From assembly GCA_029975165.1 (NCBI GenBank), contig JARKPR010000024.1:62001-126000 (forward strand): DNA of 64,000 nt. The letters run 5' to 3'. The translations under genes were made by a program, and so were the position numbers. Positions within the stretch are counted from its first letter, which is position 1. Each line of letters starts with the position of its first letter. Shown one piece after another: positions 52,709-61,031 of the stretch. The notes below the pieces were generated by a model, which was given only the letters and a program-made list of their open reading frames with translations, made no database searches and was not told the DNA's origin. Origin of the DNA: Selenomonadales bacterium. GTDB taxonomy: Bacteria > Bacillota > Negativicutes > Sporomusales > UBA7701.

Positions 52709-53155
52709 TCAAAAAAATGCGCCCTGCGGCAGCGGAATTTTCAGGAAAACCTGGAATACGAAGTACAGGCAGAGCGCGGTGACGACCGAAAGGCCGATTG
52801 CCCAGTGCCACTTGTACTCGCGCAAAAACAGCATCAGCAGCATGATCGTGCCGGCGACGATGTAACCGGTATAGTCGACGATCAGGATCAATATGCTGAT
52901 GGACGCGATGACGGTCAGCATATAGGAGAACTCCCGGCCGCGGGGAAATACCGCCGCAAGAGAGTACCCTTTTTGCTTGACCGACTCCAGGATATACAGG
53001 ACGGAACAGATCGCCAGGCCGCCGCTGATCCACAGGGGGAACAACCCGGCTCCCGGCCCGTATTTCCCGTAGTAGCCGTAGCCCAGCGAGGTTTTAAACA
53101 TCAGGCCCGCACAAACAAGAAGAATTATTCCCGTCCAAACACCGGAATTTTTCAC
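52709..53155 (-). CDS. tctB: Tripartite tricarboxylate transporter, small permease TctB
   Basis: Small membrane subunit (TctB), with four hydrophobic helices (GIILLVCAGLMFKTSLG, LFPLWISGGLAICSVLYI, SYMLTVIASISILILIV, IGLSVVTALCLYFVFQVF). The GTG at 53155 is chosen because the protein then begins VKNSGVWTGIILL as relatives do and GGGGGTGGG lies upstream; the open frame extends to an ATG at 53191 that has no ribosome site, so the start is uncertain. Length 148. It lies 21 bases before tctA. Confidence 0.82.
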   Translation of the reverse strand: MKNSGVWTGIILLVCAGLMFKTSLGYGYYGKYGPGAGLFPLWISGGLAICSVLYILESVKQKGYSLAAVFPRGREFSYMLTVIASISILILIVDYTGYIVAGTIMLLMLFLREYKWHWAIGLSVVTALCLYFVFQVFLKIPLPQGAFF

Positions 53156-53260
53156 GAACACCCACCCCCGCGTCGCTGACGATTGTACCATGGGCCGGAA
53201 AAGGAAAACATGCAGACCGAACGAAGCGTCCGGTCTGCATACTGCGTCCAGGCGGCCGCT

Positions 53261-54265
53261 TTACCAACCAAGCAGGTCTTTGATATCGACGATGCCTTGT
53301 TCTTCACGTTTCAGGGATTTATACAAGCCTTCCGGATTCTGATAATCGAGCTGCAGACCCATCTCGTCCATCTTCTTCCTATGCTCCGGGTTCTTGGTCG
53401 CCTTTTCGATCGCGGCGGTCAATACGGCGATGATCGCCGGGTCGGTGCCCTTGGGGGCGGCGAAGCCGCGGGCGGACCAGGACACGACGCCGTCAAAGCC
53501 CAGTTCTTTCAGGGTCGGGATGTCGTTCAGCAGCGGCGAGCGCTTGTCGTCCATGACGGCGAGGACTTTGACCTCTTTGTTCTTGTGGAGCGTCGTCACG
53601 TCGCCGACATTGGCCACCATCACGTCGACATGGCCGCCGAGGACGGCGGTGATGGTCTCGTTCGCGCCCCGATTGTGGACGGCTTCGAATTTGGTGCCGT
53701 ATTTCTTGTTGAATTTCAGGGCGGCGATGTGGTCGTCGCCGGTGATGCCGGTGGAGGTCGTCGTGACCACATGGGTCTTGGCGTATTCGATCAGCTCTTT
53801 CATGTTGGTGAACCGCGTTTCATCCTTGCGGATCGCGATGGCTCCCGGGTCGGTGACATGGTTGGCGATCAGCGCGAAGCTGTCGATGCTTTCCTTGCGG
53901 TTGCTTTTGGGATCCATGTAGCCGGTGATCAGGTTCGGCGTGTTGATCAGGGAGATCGTGTAGCCGTCCGGTTTGGACTTGAGCAGTTCAGCCCAGCCGA
54001 CCCAGCCGCCGGCCCCCGGTTTGTTGATCACGTTGATGGGGACGCCGAGATCCTTCTCCACGACGGCCATCAGCGCCCGTGTCCCGAGGTCCGAGCTGCC
54101 GCCGGCGCCGTAGTTGACGAACACCGTGATCGCCCTTGTCGGGTATTTCTCCTTCGGCTTTTCCTTGGCGGCGGGCGAGTCGGCCTTGCCGCAGGCGGCA
54201 AGACTGGCCGCCAGAGCCACCATGAGCGATACGAGCAGGAACCTACCGAGCATTTTTCTCATCAT
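53261..54265 (-). CDS. tctC: Tripartite tricarboxylate transporter substrate-binding protein (TctC/Bug)
   Basis: Solute-binding protein of 334 residues (Bug family, PF03401). A lipoprotein signal ends LAASLAAC. The mature part has YPTRAITVFVNYGAGGSSDLG (PAG loop equivalent), VINKPGAGGWVGW, and HKNKEVKVLAVMDDKRSPLLNDIPTLKELG, all standard. It captures a carboxylate outside the inner membrane and hands it to TctAB. The ligand is unknown, but neighbours point to the acid degraded by the surrounding operons. Confidence 0.93.
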   Translation of the reverse strand: MMRKMLGRFLLVSLMVALAASLAACGKADSPAAKEKPKEKYPTRAITVFVNYGAGGSSDLGTRALMAVVEKDLGVPINVINKPGAGGWVGWAELLKSKPDGYTISLINTPNLITGYMDPKSNRKESIDSFALIANHVTDPGAIAIRKDETRFTNMKELIEYAKTHVVTTTSTGITGDDHIAALKFNKKYGTKFEAVHNRGANETITAVLGGHVDVMVANVGDVTTLHKNKEVKVLAVMDDKRSPLLNDIPTLKELGFDGVVSWSARGFAAPKGTDPAIIAVLTAAIEKATKNPEHRKKMDEMGLQLDYQNPEGLYKSLKREEQGIVDIKDLLGW

Positions 54266-54299
54266 CCATCCCCCCTATTTTTATGCGGTCTCTCCAGAG

Positions 54300-54977
54300 T
54301 CAATCGATGTATTCGCAGCCCCGTTCGGCCAGGGCCTTGTCGATCCAGGCGCGGTCCCAGGCCAGGTTTTCGATTTCGACCATGGTCTTTTGTTCGGCCG
54401 CCTGCTTGGCCTGGGCCTTCTTGAGCAGTTCCGGCGCGTCCTGCGGCTTGACGACCACGACGCCGTCTTCGTCGCCTACCAGGATGTCGCCCGGGCAGAT
54501 GACCACGCCGCCGCAGGCCACGGGGAAGTTGATCTCGCCTGGGCCGTCCTTGTAGGGGCCGGCCGGCGTGATTCCCGCCGCGTAGATGGGGATGGCCAGT
54601 TTCTTCAGCGTGCCGACATCGCGGATCGCGCCGTCGAAAATGAACCCCCCCAGGCCGCGCTTGATCGCCCACAGAGCCATGAGTTCGCCCATGATCGAAT
54701 TGGTCAGATCCCCTTGGGCGGCCACGACGAGGATATCCCCCGGCTGGGCCATGTCGAGCGCTTTGTGGAGCAGCAGGTTGTCCCCCGGCCGGCAGGAGAT
54801 CGTGAACGCCGGCCCGCACAGCGGCGCCTCGTTGACGGGACGGATGCCGGCGTCGAGGCAGAACATCCTGTTCATCATATCCGCGATGTTGGCGACCGGC
54901 AGGCCGGCAAAGCCGCCGATCAGTTCCTTGGGCGGACGTTCGAAGCTTTTTTTGATTCGCAGTCCTACATTTGCCAT
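54300..54977 (-). CDS. RraA-family aldolase/decarboxylase-like protein
   Basis: RraA/DlpA-fold protein of 225 residues from ATG 54977 (GGGAG ten bases upstream). LVVAAQGDLTNSIMGELMALWAIKRGLGGF and FDGAIRDVGTL carry the residues that bind Mg2+ and the enolate in 4-hydroxy-4-methyl-2-oxoglutarate / 4-carboxy-4-hydroxy-2-oxoadipate aldolases, which also decarboxylate oxaloacetate. True RraA (RNase E inhibitor) proteins are shorter, about 160 residues, so an enzyme role is likelier. It lies between a dehydrogenase and tctC. Confidence 0.85.
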   Translation of the reverse strand: MANVGLRIKKSFERPPKELIGGFAGLPVANIADMMNRMFCLDAGIRPVNEAPLCGPAFTISCRPGDNLLLHKALDMAQPGDILVVAAQGDLTNSIMGELMALWAIKRGLGGFIFDGAIRDVGTLKKLAIPIYAAGITPAGPYKDGPGEINFPVACGGVVICPGDILVGDEDGVVVVKPQDAPELLKKAQAKQAAEQKTMVEIENLAWDRAWIDKALAERGCEYID

Positions 54978-55019
54978 GGTCAAACCACTCCCTCTTGGGT
55001 TTTTATGTACCTGCGCCTA

Positions 55020-55886
55020 CTAGCCGAGGGCATCTACCACAGCCCGCAGATCGGCCGGCGGTTTGCCGCCGAACTTGTCTTTCAGCTTCTTGGCGGACAG
55101 CCATTGCAGTTTCTTCATGGTGGCCTCCGTCATCGTCGGCAGGATGCCCAGGTCCCGCAGCATGGTCATGCAGTCGGCCATCTCGTGGCTTTGGCGCTCC
55201 GCATGGATCGCGCCGGCGGGCACGAGGAAATTCATCTGGTCTGCGAACGGTTTTTCGACCGACCCGGCGATCGAAGGGATGACAAGGTCCTGGACCTGCA
55301 GCTTGTAGGCCGCCTCGAGCATCTCCGTCTGCAGGGCGGCGATCCCTTTCATGTAGACGCTGCGGACAAGTTTGACGGCGATGGCGTCGCCCGCCTTGTC
55401 GCTCACCTTGCTCAGGTTCATATGGGCGGGGGCCATCAGTCCGATGAACTTGTCGGCGCCGCTGCCGCTGAGGAGGGTGGGCACCTTGTGCCGCTGCTGC
55501 GTCAGGCCGCCCATGAGCGCCCCGTCCACGAAACCGGCGCCGGTCGGCGCGATCAGTGCGGCGATTTTGGCCTTGGTCGTCGGCGACGACGTCGACACGT
55601 CGGCGTAAAGCTTGCTGCCATCCAGGGCCGCAATCGCCGACTCCGCCGCCTGCAGCGCGCGGCTGCCGGGCACCGCGGCGATGATTACGTCCGCAGTCCG
55701 CACGACGTCGGCCGGCGCCGGCAGCAGTTCGACGGCCGCCGCGGCGGACCGTTCCCGCACAAGCGGGCCGTATTTCGGGTCATCCTTGAGCGGCTCGAAA
55801 GCTACGATCCCGGTCAGCCCTTCGGCTTTAAACCCCCGGGACAACTCGAAAGCCACTTCGCCGAAGCCGATAAATCCTAAACGCAT
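55020..55886 (-). CDS. NAD(P)-binding hydroxyacid dehydrogenase, DUF1932 type
   Basis: Beta-hydroxyacid-dehydrogenase-like protein of 288 residues from ATG 55886 (AAAGG nine bases upstream). Nucleotide motif MRLGFIGFGEVAFELSRGF; substrate-region DVSTSSPTTKAKIAALI and FVDGALMGGL; helical C-terminal domain of the DUF1932 type with KLVRSVYMKGIAALQTEMLEAA, where the Lys is the catalytic one. Some relatives act on phosphoglycerol or hydroxy-carboxylic acids. It sits with an RraA-type aldolase and Tct transporter genes in one operon. Confidence 0.82.
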   Translation of the reverse strand: MRLGFIGFGEVAFELSRGFKAEGLTGIVAFEPLKDDPKYGPLVRERSAAAAVELLPAPADVVRTADVIIAAVPGSRALQAAESAIAALDGSKLYADVSTSSPTTKAKIAALIAPTGAGFVDGALMGGLTQQRHKVPTLLSGSGADKFIGLMAPAHMNLSKVSDKAGDAIAVKLVRSVYMKGIAALQTEMLEAAYKLQVQDLVIPSIAGSVEKPFADQMNFLVPAGAIHAERQSHEMADCMTMLRDLGILPTMTEATMKKLQWLSAKKLKDKFGGKPPADLRAVVDALG

Positions 55887-55908
55887 GATAACCATCCTTT
55901 GAAAAGTT

Positions 55909-56766
55909 TTACGTGCGCATGAACTCGCTGAATTTGTCGTTGAAGTTCAGTCTGTCCTTGAGCTCCCGTTCCTTTTGCCGGCACAGCAGCGTCGTGATGT
56001 ACTCGCAGACGAAGTTGAGCGCGGTCACCGAATTGTAGAAGCTCATGCTGTCCGTATCGATCACGACCGTGTGGTCGGCGTAAGAGGCCACCGGCGAGAC
56101 CAGGTCGTCGGTCAGCAGGCAGATCTTCACGTTTCTTTCCTGCGCCATCTTGCAGACCTCGATATCCATCTTATAGTAGCGGGCAAACGACAGCAGGACC
56201 AGCACGTCCTTTTCGCCGATGCCTTGCAGCAGTCCGAAAGTATCCACGTCCGCCGAGGAGGCTTCGACCACGCCGTTGATCACGTACCGCAGCGTGCGGG
56301 CGAAAAAGTGGGCTACCCCGCTGCAACCCCGGAAGCCGACGATGTATTTGTGGTCGGCGGCGCTCAGTTGTTCGACGATCCGGTCGAAAACAGCCAGATT
56401 GTTCTGCCGGAACGCTTTCTCGATGCTCTCGTGCATCATCTGCAAAAAGGCGTCGGCCAGGCTCCGGTCGGCCGGCAGGACCGCCCGCCGGTCGAAGCGG
56501 GAACTGAGCGACATCCACGACATCCCTGCCGTTACATGTTCCGAAATGATCGAGTGCAGGTCGTTTTTGAGCGCGTTGTAGCCGTCATAGCCGATTTCCC
56601 TCACGAACCGCAGAACCGAAGCGTCGCTCACGCCGATTTCGTCCGCTACCTGGCGCAGCGATTTCTGGCTCAACAACAGCTGATTTGCCAAAAAATACGC
56701 GGCGATCTTCTTCTGCGCCTTGGTAAACTGTTTTTTCTTCAGTTTTTCCGCAAAGATATTCCCCAT
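55909..56766 (-). CDS. RpiR/MurR-family transcriptional regulator
   Basis: Regulator of 285 residues with an RpiR helix-turn-helix (about 12-80: FTKAQKKIAAYFLANQLLLS, SLRQVADEIGVSDASVLRFVREIGYDGYNALK in parts) and a SIS domain (about 125-260: YIVGFRGCSGVAHFFARTLR, DVLVLLSFARYYKMDIEVC). SIS domains bind phosphosugars or related acids. It is the second gene of its operon, after a hydroxyacid dehydrogenase. The long palindrome over the promoter at 57766-57794 is a plausible operator. Confidence 0.9.
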   Translation of the reverse strand: MGNIFAEKLKKKQFTKAQKKIAAYFLANQLLLSQKSLRQVADEIGVSDASVLRFVREIGYDGYNALKNDLHSIISEHVTAGMSWMSLSSRFDRRAVLPADRSLADAFLQMMHESIEKAFRQNNLAVFDRIVEQLSAADHKYIVGFRGCSGVAHFFARTLRYVINGVVEASSADVDTFGLLQGIGEKDVLVLLSFARYYKMDIEVCKMAQERNVKICLLTDDLVSPVASYADHTVVIDTDSMSFYNSVTALNFVCEYITTLLCRQKERELKDRLNFNDKFSEFMRT

Positions 56767-56806
56767 AAATCACCAGCTCCCCCCATATATTCCGAGGTCG
56801 GCGCGG

Positions 56807-57736
56807 CTAAATCGCCGGGTGCTGCGGAGAATTCCCCTCCAGAACGCTGATCGTCTCCCTGACAACTTCCAGCCCGGTCCGGTAAAGGGCTTCCTCCGTG
56901 CTGCCCCCGATATGGGGCGTCGCGCAGAAACCGGGCAGGGAAAGGAGCTTGTTATCCCTGGCCGGCGGCTCGAGCTGGAACACGTCGCAGGCGGCCGCCC
57001 TGATCTTCTTGTTCACGAGCGCGTCGTACAGGTCGTCTTCGTTCACGATGCCGCCGCGCGCGGTATTGATGAGAATCGCCGAAGGCTTGAAGCTGTCGAA
57101 AACCGGGCCGGCAAGCAGGTTCTTCGTCCCTTCCGTCAGCGGGACGCTGATCGTAACGATATCGGCATCGCCGATCGCCTCTTGCAGGGTGGCGCATTTT
57201 TTCATACCCAACCGTTCGGCCTGTTCGCCGGCGAGGTACGGGTCGAAGGCGTTGAGCCTGACGCCGAAACCGTTCTGCAGGATGCTTGCCAGCTTCCTGT
57301 TGATGTTGCCGATGCCGATGAGGGCGACCGTTTTTCCCGCGATCTCGTTGCCGATCAGCGCCGGGGGGGCGATCGTCTTGTACTCGTCGTTTCTGACCCC
57401 GGCGTTGGCTACGCTGATATGCCTGTAAAGGTTGAGGATAAGGCCGACGACCATTTCCGCGACAGAGTTGATATTGGTGGTCGGCGTGTAAAGCACCGTC
57501 TTGCCCAGCTCTTTGGCCGCCGCCAGATCGATGGTATTGCAGCCGACACCGTGTTTGGCGATGACCTTGAGCTTCTTCGCCTGCTGCATCATCTCTCTGG
57601 TGACGGTGATATTGCGGAGAATGATCGCGTCGACCGCTTCGATCTGATCGAAAGTGGAAACGACGGTGCAATGCTCTTTTAACAGCGCAACCGCTTCCGG
57701 GTGAATATACTCGCTTAAATAGACCGTTTTGTTCAT
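56807..57736 (-). CDS. D-2-hydroxyacid dehydrogenase (SerA-like)
   Basis: NAD-dependent D-isomer 2-hydroxyacid dehydrogenase, 309 residues from ATG 57736 (GGAGGTCGAACCG upstream). Catalytic set: NTARGGIVNEDDLYDAL (Arg), the following Glu region (VFQLEPP) and the His of ATPHIGGSTEEA. The nucleotide motif VALIGIGNINRKLASIL has N-I-N where G-x-G-x-x-G usually ends in G, a small departure. It lacks the ACT domain of true SerA. First gene of the RpiR/RraA/Tct operon; it may reduce a 2-oxo acid or oxidise a D-hydroxy acid. Confidence 0.88.
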   Translation of the reverse strand: MNKTVYLSEYIHPEAVALLKEHCTVVSTFDQIEAVDAIILRNITVTREMMQQAKKLKVIAKHGVGCNTIDLAAAKELGKTVLYTPTTNINSVAEMVVGLILNLYRHISVANAGVRNDEYKTIAPPALIGNEIAGKTVALIGIGNINRKLASILQNGFGVRLNAFDPYLAGEQAERLGMKKCATLQEAIGDADIVTISVPLTEGTKNLLAGPVFDSFKPSAILINTARGGIVNEDDLYDALVNKKIRAAACDVFQLEPPARDNKLLSLPGFCATPHIGGSTEEALYRTGLEVVRETISVLEGNSPQHPAI

Positions 57737-57765
57737 CGGTTCGACCTCCGGATAAATGTTGCGAT

Positions 57766-57836
57766 TGCAATATTTTTTAAAAAAATATATTGCATTTGCC
57801 ACATTCAGTCTATATCAAAGTGGTTATACTTGTCAA
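57766..57836 (-). promoter_or_regulatory. Sigma-A promoter with overlapping palindromic operator
   Basis: Minus strand: TTGACA (57836-57831), 16-base spacer, TATAGA (57814-57809). Just downstream lies the dyad TGCAATAT (57766-57773) / ATATTGCA (57787-57794), almost fully symmetrical across its AT centre. A repressor bound there would block transcription start; the RpiR-type regulator in the operon is the obvious candidate. Confidence 0.7.
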
Positions 57837-57873
57837 TGAATTTGGATAATTCATCCGGCATAATAAAAGAAGA

Positions 57874-57905
57874 CCCTGAAACAGCGAAATTCCGCCGTTC
57901 CAGGG
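57874..57905 (-). terminator. Terminator after thiH
   Basis: Stem CCCTGAAACAGCG (57874-57886) / CGCCGTTCCAGGG (57893-57905) with two mismatches; on the minus strand it is followed by TCTTCTTTTATT. It lies 19 bases past the thiH stop. Confidence 0.78.
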
Positions 57906-57923
57906 CCTGCATGCGAGCAAATA

Positions 57924-59075
57924 CTACACCCTGACATAGTCGGTATAAACCGGCTGGAGCCCCCGGGAGAGGATCATCCGGTGGACCTCGGCCACGCTGC
58001 GCGGGTCGGCAATCTCGAACTGCTCGTCGCCCTTCTCCGCGGCTTTGTGGCCGCCGACCCCGACGCAGACCCCGGCGGAGATTTTCGTGGCCGCCATGCC
58101 GATGACATGGTCGCGGAACCCGGCCCGCTCCCTGGTGGAGATCGTGATCCCCGCGAACGGCATCAACAGGCGGAAGGCCAGCATGACCTGCAGCAGCTGC
58201 CGCTCGTGGACGTCGTTGGCGTTATTGGCGGCGTTGTTGATATACGGCCGCAGCCGGGGCACCGAGAAGGAAATCTCGGCGGGCGGATATTTCTGTTGCA
58301 GGAAAAAGGCGTGCAAGCCAACGGCGAAGGCATCTTTGCGGAAGTCGCCCAGCCCCAGCAGCGCGCCGAAGGCCACGCCGCGCATCCCGCCCCGCAGGGC
58401 GCGCTCCTGGGCATAGAAACGGTAGGGGAAAACGCGTTTCGGCCCCCGCCGGTGCACCTGCTCGTATTTGTCCGGATCGTACGTCTCCTGATACACGCAG
58501 ACATAGTCGGCCCCGCAGGCGTGCAGGTACGCGTACTCATCGGTATTCAGGGGATAAATTTCGATGCTGACGGTCGCGAAGTACTTGGCCGCCAGTTTGA
58601 CGGCCTCGCCGATGTATTCGACGCCGGACTGCCGGCGGGATTCGCCGGTCAGGAGGAGGATTTCCCGCAGCCCTGATGCCGCTATCGCCTTTAGCTCCTC
58701 TTCGATTTCCGCCGGCGACAGTTTTCCGCGGTGGATGCGGTTCCGGCAATTAAACCCGCAATAAACGCATTCATTTTCGCAGTAATTGGCGATATACAGC
58801 GGCGTAAACAGCTGCACGGCGTTGCCGAAATGCTTGCGGGTCTCAGCCGTGGCTTTAGCCGCCATTTCCTCCAGAAAATCCGCCGCCGCCGGCGACAGGA
58901 TGGCGCCATAATCTTCGACGGCCAGCCGTTCCTGCCGCAGCGCCCTTTTAACATCATCGCCCGTATAGCGCCGGTAATCGTACCCGGCCAGCAACGCGCC
59001 GACCTTTTCCAGCACAGCGGATTCAATGGCTTCCATACCGTCGGCATACGCCATATGGTTGTCCCGCTCTTTCAT
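57924..59075 (-). CDS. thiH: 2-iminoacetate synthase ThiH
   Basis: Radical-SAM enzyme of 383 residues that cleaves tyrosine to dehydroglycine for thiazole synthesis under anaerobic conditions. The cluster motif is C99-ENE-C103-VY-C106 (CENECVYCGFNC). The later YVCVYQETYDPDKYEQVHRRGPK (in parts), GALLGLGDFRKDAF and SFSVPRLRP match ThiH. ATG 59075 follows GGAGGAGTGAGGATT; the longer upstream frame is a shadow of thiG. Last gene of thiS-F-G-H. Use of ThiH in place of glycine oxidase ThiO fits an anaerobe. Confidence 0.95.
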   Translation of the reverse strand: MKERDNHMAYADGMEAIESAVLEKVGALLAGYDYRRYTGDDVKRALRQERLAVEDYGAILSPAAADFLEEMAAKATAETRKHFGNAVQLFTPLYIANYCENECVYCGFNCRNRIHRGKLSPAEIEEELKAIAASGLREILLLTGESRRQSGVEYIGEAVKLAAKYFATVSIEIYPLNTDEYAYLHACGADYVCVYQETYDPDKYEQVHRRGPKRVFPYRFYAQERALRGGMRGVAFGALLGLGDFRKDAFAVGLHAFFLQQKYPPAEISFSVPRLRPYINNAANNANDVHERQLLQVMLAFRLLMPFAGITISTRERAGFRDHVIGMAATKISAGVCVGVGGHKAAEKGDEQFEIADPRSVAEVHRMILSRGLQPVYTDYVRV

Positions 59076-59080
59076 AATCC

Positions 59081-59848
59081 TCACTCCTCCAGGAAGCCGG
59101 TCAGAGGACTGGACGCTTCCGCCCGGCCGTCGAGAACGCGCCCCAATCCGGACAGGTAGGCCGCCCGGCCGGCCTCGACCGCCAGCTTGAACGCTCTCGC
59201 CATCTTGGCGACATCGCCAGCGGTGGCGATGGCCGTATTGCACATCACCGCCGCGACGCCCATTTCCATCGCCTCGCAGGCTTGCGACGGCCGGCCGATG
59301 CCCGCGTCGACGATGATCGGCAGGTCGATTTCCTCCACCAGGATGCGGATGAACTCCTTGGTGCATAATCCCTTGTTGCTGCCGATCGGCGCGCCCAGAG
59401 GCATGACCGAGGCAGCCCCGGCCGCCGCCAAGGCCCGGGCGACGTTCAGATCGGGATACATATAGGGCATCACGATGAAGCCTTCCTTGGCCAGAATCTC
59501 GGTCGCCTTCACCGTTTCATAGTTGTCCGGCAGAAGGTATTTGGCGTCGCGGATGATTTCCAGCTTGATAAAATCCCCGCAGCCGATTTCCCGCGCCAGG
59601 CGGGCGATCCGCACGGCCTCGGCCGCGGTTCGCGCGCCGGAGGTATTCGGCAGGAGGGTGACGCCCGCGGGGATGTAGTCCAGAATGTTCTCCTGGCCGC
59701 CGACGTTGGCCCGCCGCAGGGCGAGGGTCACCATCTGTACCTCGCCGTGCTCTACGACTGCCCGCGTCAGCTCGAGGGAAAACTTGCCCGAGCCCAGGAT
59801 CAGCCGCGATGTGAATTTATGGCTGCCGATTACGAGTTGATCGTTCAC
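59081..59848 (-). CDS. thiG: Thiazole synthase ThiG
   Basis: TIM-barrel thiazole phosphate synthase of 255 residues. [11 protein letters not shown] near the start, VTLALRRAN, the Schiff-base lysine K95 in [22 protein letters not shown] and the phosphate loop [18 protein letters not shown] are conserved. It joins deoxyxylulose phosphate, ThiS thiocarboxylate and the ThiH product. Between thiF (12 bases before) and thiH (5 bases after). Confidence 0.96.
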   Translation of the reverse strand: MNDQLVIGSHKFTSRLILGSGKFSLELTRAVVEHGEVQMVTLALRRANVGGQENILDYIPAGVTLLPNTSGARTAAEAVRIARLAREIGCGDFIKLEIIRDAKYLLPDNYETVKATEILAKEGFIVMPYMYPDLNVARALAAAGAASVMPLGAPIGSNKGLCTKEFIRILVEEIDLPIIVDAGIGRPSQACEAMEMGVAAVMCNTAIATAGDVAKMARAFKLAVEAGRAAYLSGLGRVLDGRAEASSPLTGFLEE

Positions 59849-59860
59849 GAAAAACCACCT

Positions 59861-60664
59861 CTATATGTCTTCTAGTCCCAGCAAAAGCCGCAAAACCATA
59901 TTCGCCTGATGGCCGGCGCAAATCTGCACCCTAGGGGCCATCAGCCCCGTTCCCACAGCCGCCCCTGTTTCGCGGTCGCCGCACACGTATAGCCGCCCCA
60001 TTGGCCGCGACGTTCTGATCGCGTTGGCGCTCGCAAACCCGGCCATGCCGGAGGCGGCGACGACCTTGACGCCCGGCAGCTCCGCCAGGGCCGTATTCAC
60101 CAGCATGGCCTTGGCGTCCGGCCTGTCGAAGGCCTCGCACAGGATGTCGCAGCCGGCGAACAGTGCGGCCACATTGGCGGCCTCCACCCGCACCGGGCGG
60201 GTCTCGACCCTGACGAACGGATTGATCTCCGTCAATTGGCCTTGCAGGGCAAGGGTTTTCGGCATTCCCAGATGGCGTATATAGTAACTTTGCCGATTCA
60301 GGTTGCTGGGCTCGACGATGTCGAAGTCGACGAGCAGCAGCTGGCCGACGCCGATCCTGGCCAGCATAATTGCGATGTTCGAACCCAGTCCGCCGAGCCC
60401 GGCGATGGCCACTTTCCCCTGTTTCAGCTTGCTATGTACCGCCGGGGTATGCCGCGCCATCATCATGCTCTCCAGTTCCTCCCGGCCCGGCATGGCGCCC
60501 TTGCGGATGATCGTCAGGGTGTCGTTTTCCGCCAGGAGGTGATCGCTGTCGATCTGAAAGCCGTTTAAAACGACGATATCGCTTTCGCCGCCCAGCCGCG
60601 CGCGCGCTTCGAAGGCGGTGCGGCAATCGAGGGTACGTTGCTTCCCGTTCACTTCAATTTTCAT
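59861..60664 (-). CDS. thiF: ThiF-family adenylyltransferase with a ThiS-like N-terminal domain
   Basis: E1-like enzyme of 267 residues that adenylates ThiS. The ATP loop is GLGGLGSN (89-96), with VDFDIVEPSNLNRQSYY and CDILCEAFDRPDAKAML following. Residues 1-65 look like a ThiS/MoaD ubiquitin fold (MKIEVNGKQRTLDCRTAF, IVVLNGFQIDSDHLLAENDTL) but without the GG tail, so it cannot itself act as sulfur carrier. The zinc cysteines of E. coli ThiF are not evident. A complete thiS gene precedes it by 3 bases. Confidence 0.92.
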   Translation of the reverse strand: MKIEVNGKQRTLDCRTAFEARARLGGESDIVVLNGFQIDSDHLLAENDTLTIIRKGAMPGREELESMMMARHTPAVHSKLKQGKVAIAGLGGLGSNIAIMLARIGVGQLLLVDFDIVEPSNLNRQSYYIRHLGMPKTLALQGQLTEINPFVRVETRPVRVEAANVAALFAGCDILCEAFDRPDAKAMLVNTALAELPGVKVVAASGMAGFASANAIRTSRPMGRLYVCGDRETGAAVGTGLMAPRVQICAGHQANMVLRLLLGLEDI

Positions 60665-60667
60665 CTT

Positions 60668-60862
60668 TCAACCGCCACCTACAAAACGCACGATTTCCAG
60701 CGCATCCTCATCCGCGAGCATGGTGCTTTCATACTCTGCCTTGGGGACGATCACCCCGTTGCGTTCGACGGCAATCGTTCTGCTATCGTACCGCCCGGCC
60801 GTCAAGAACGCCAGTAAGGTCTGTTCCTGCTCCAGGGGGACCGTCTTGCCGTTTACCCTCAT
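60668..60862 (-). CDS. thiS: Sulfur carrier protein ThiS
   Basis: Ubiquitin-fold sulfur carrier of 64 residues from ATG 60862, seven bases after AGGAGG; a frame open to 60898 runs into the upstream terminator stem. The protein begins [20 protein letters not shown] and ends EIVRFVGGG, the C-terminal Gly-Gly being the site of thiocarboxylation. First gene of the thiS-F-G-H operon. Confidence 0.93.
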   Translation of the reverse strand: MRVNGKTVPLEQEQTLLAFLTAGRYDSRTIAVERNGVIVPKAEYESTMLADEDALEIVRFVGGG

Positions 60863-60895
60863 CTTTTCACCTCCTGTGCGGCCCAAAACAAAAAA

Positions 60896-60941
60896 CACAA
60901 AATGGGCCTGACACCCTTTTGGTGGTGCCCCCCATTTTGTG
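60896..60941 (-). terminator. Terminator/attenuator-like hairpin in the thiS leader
   Basis: Perfect 11-bp arms CACAAAATGGG (60896-60906) and CCCATTTTGTG (60931-60941), with a second stem inside (GGCACC/GGGTGTC on the minus strand), followed on the minus strand by TTTTTTGTTTT. It ends about 25 bases before the thiS ribosome site and lies after the -10 at 60959, so thi transcripts must pass it. It may equally end lipA transcripts. Confidence 0.78.
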
Positions 60942-60958
60942 CTTCTTCTTTATAAACC

Positions 60959-60987
60959 ATTATAATACGCCGGCCGCGCCAAAGCAA
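60959..60987 (-). promoter_or_regulatory. Sigma-A promoter of the thi operon
   Basis: Minus strand TTGCTT (60987-60982), 17-base spacer, TATAAT (60964-60959). Predicted start near 60952, just before the hairpin at 60896-60941. The leader of about 90 bases is too short for a normal TPP riboswitch plus its terminator. Confidence 0.65.
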
Positions 60988-61031
60988 GTAGGGCCTGCCG
61001 CAGGCGACGATTGCGCCGTTTACGCCAAGCC

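Noticed and set aside
60863-61031. A TPP riboswitch upstream of thiS
   Set aside because: No CUGAGA or ACCUGAUC boxes are present, and the space between promoter and terminator is too short.
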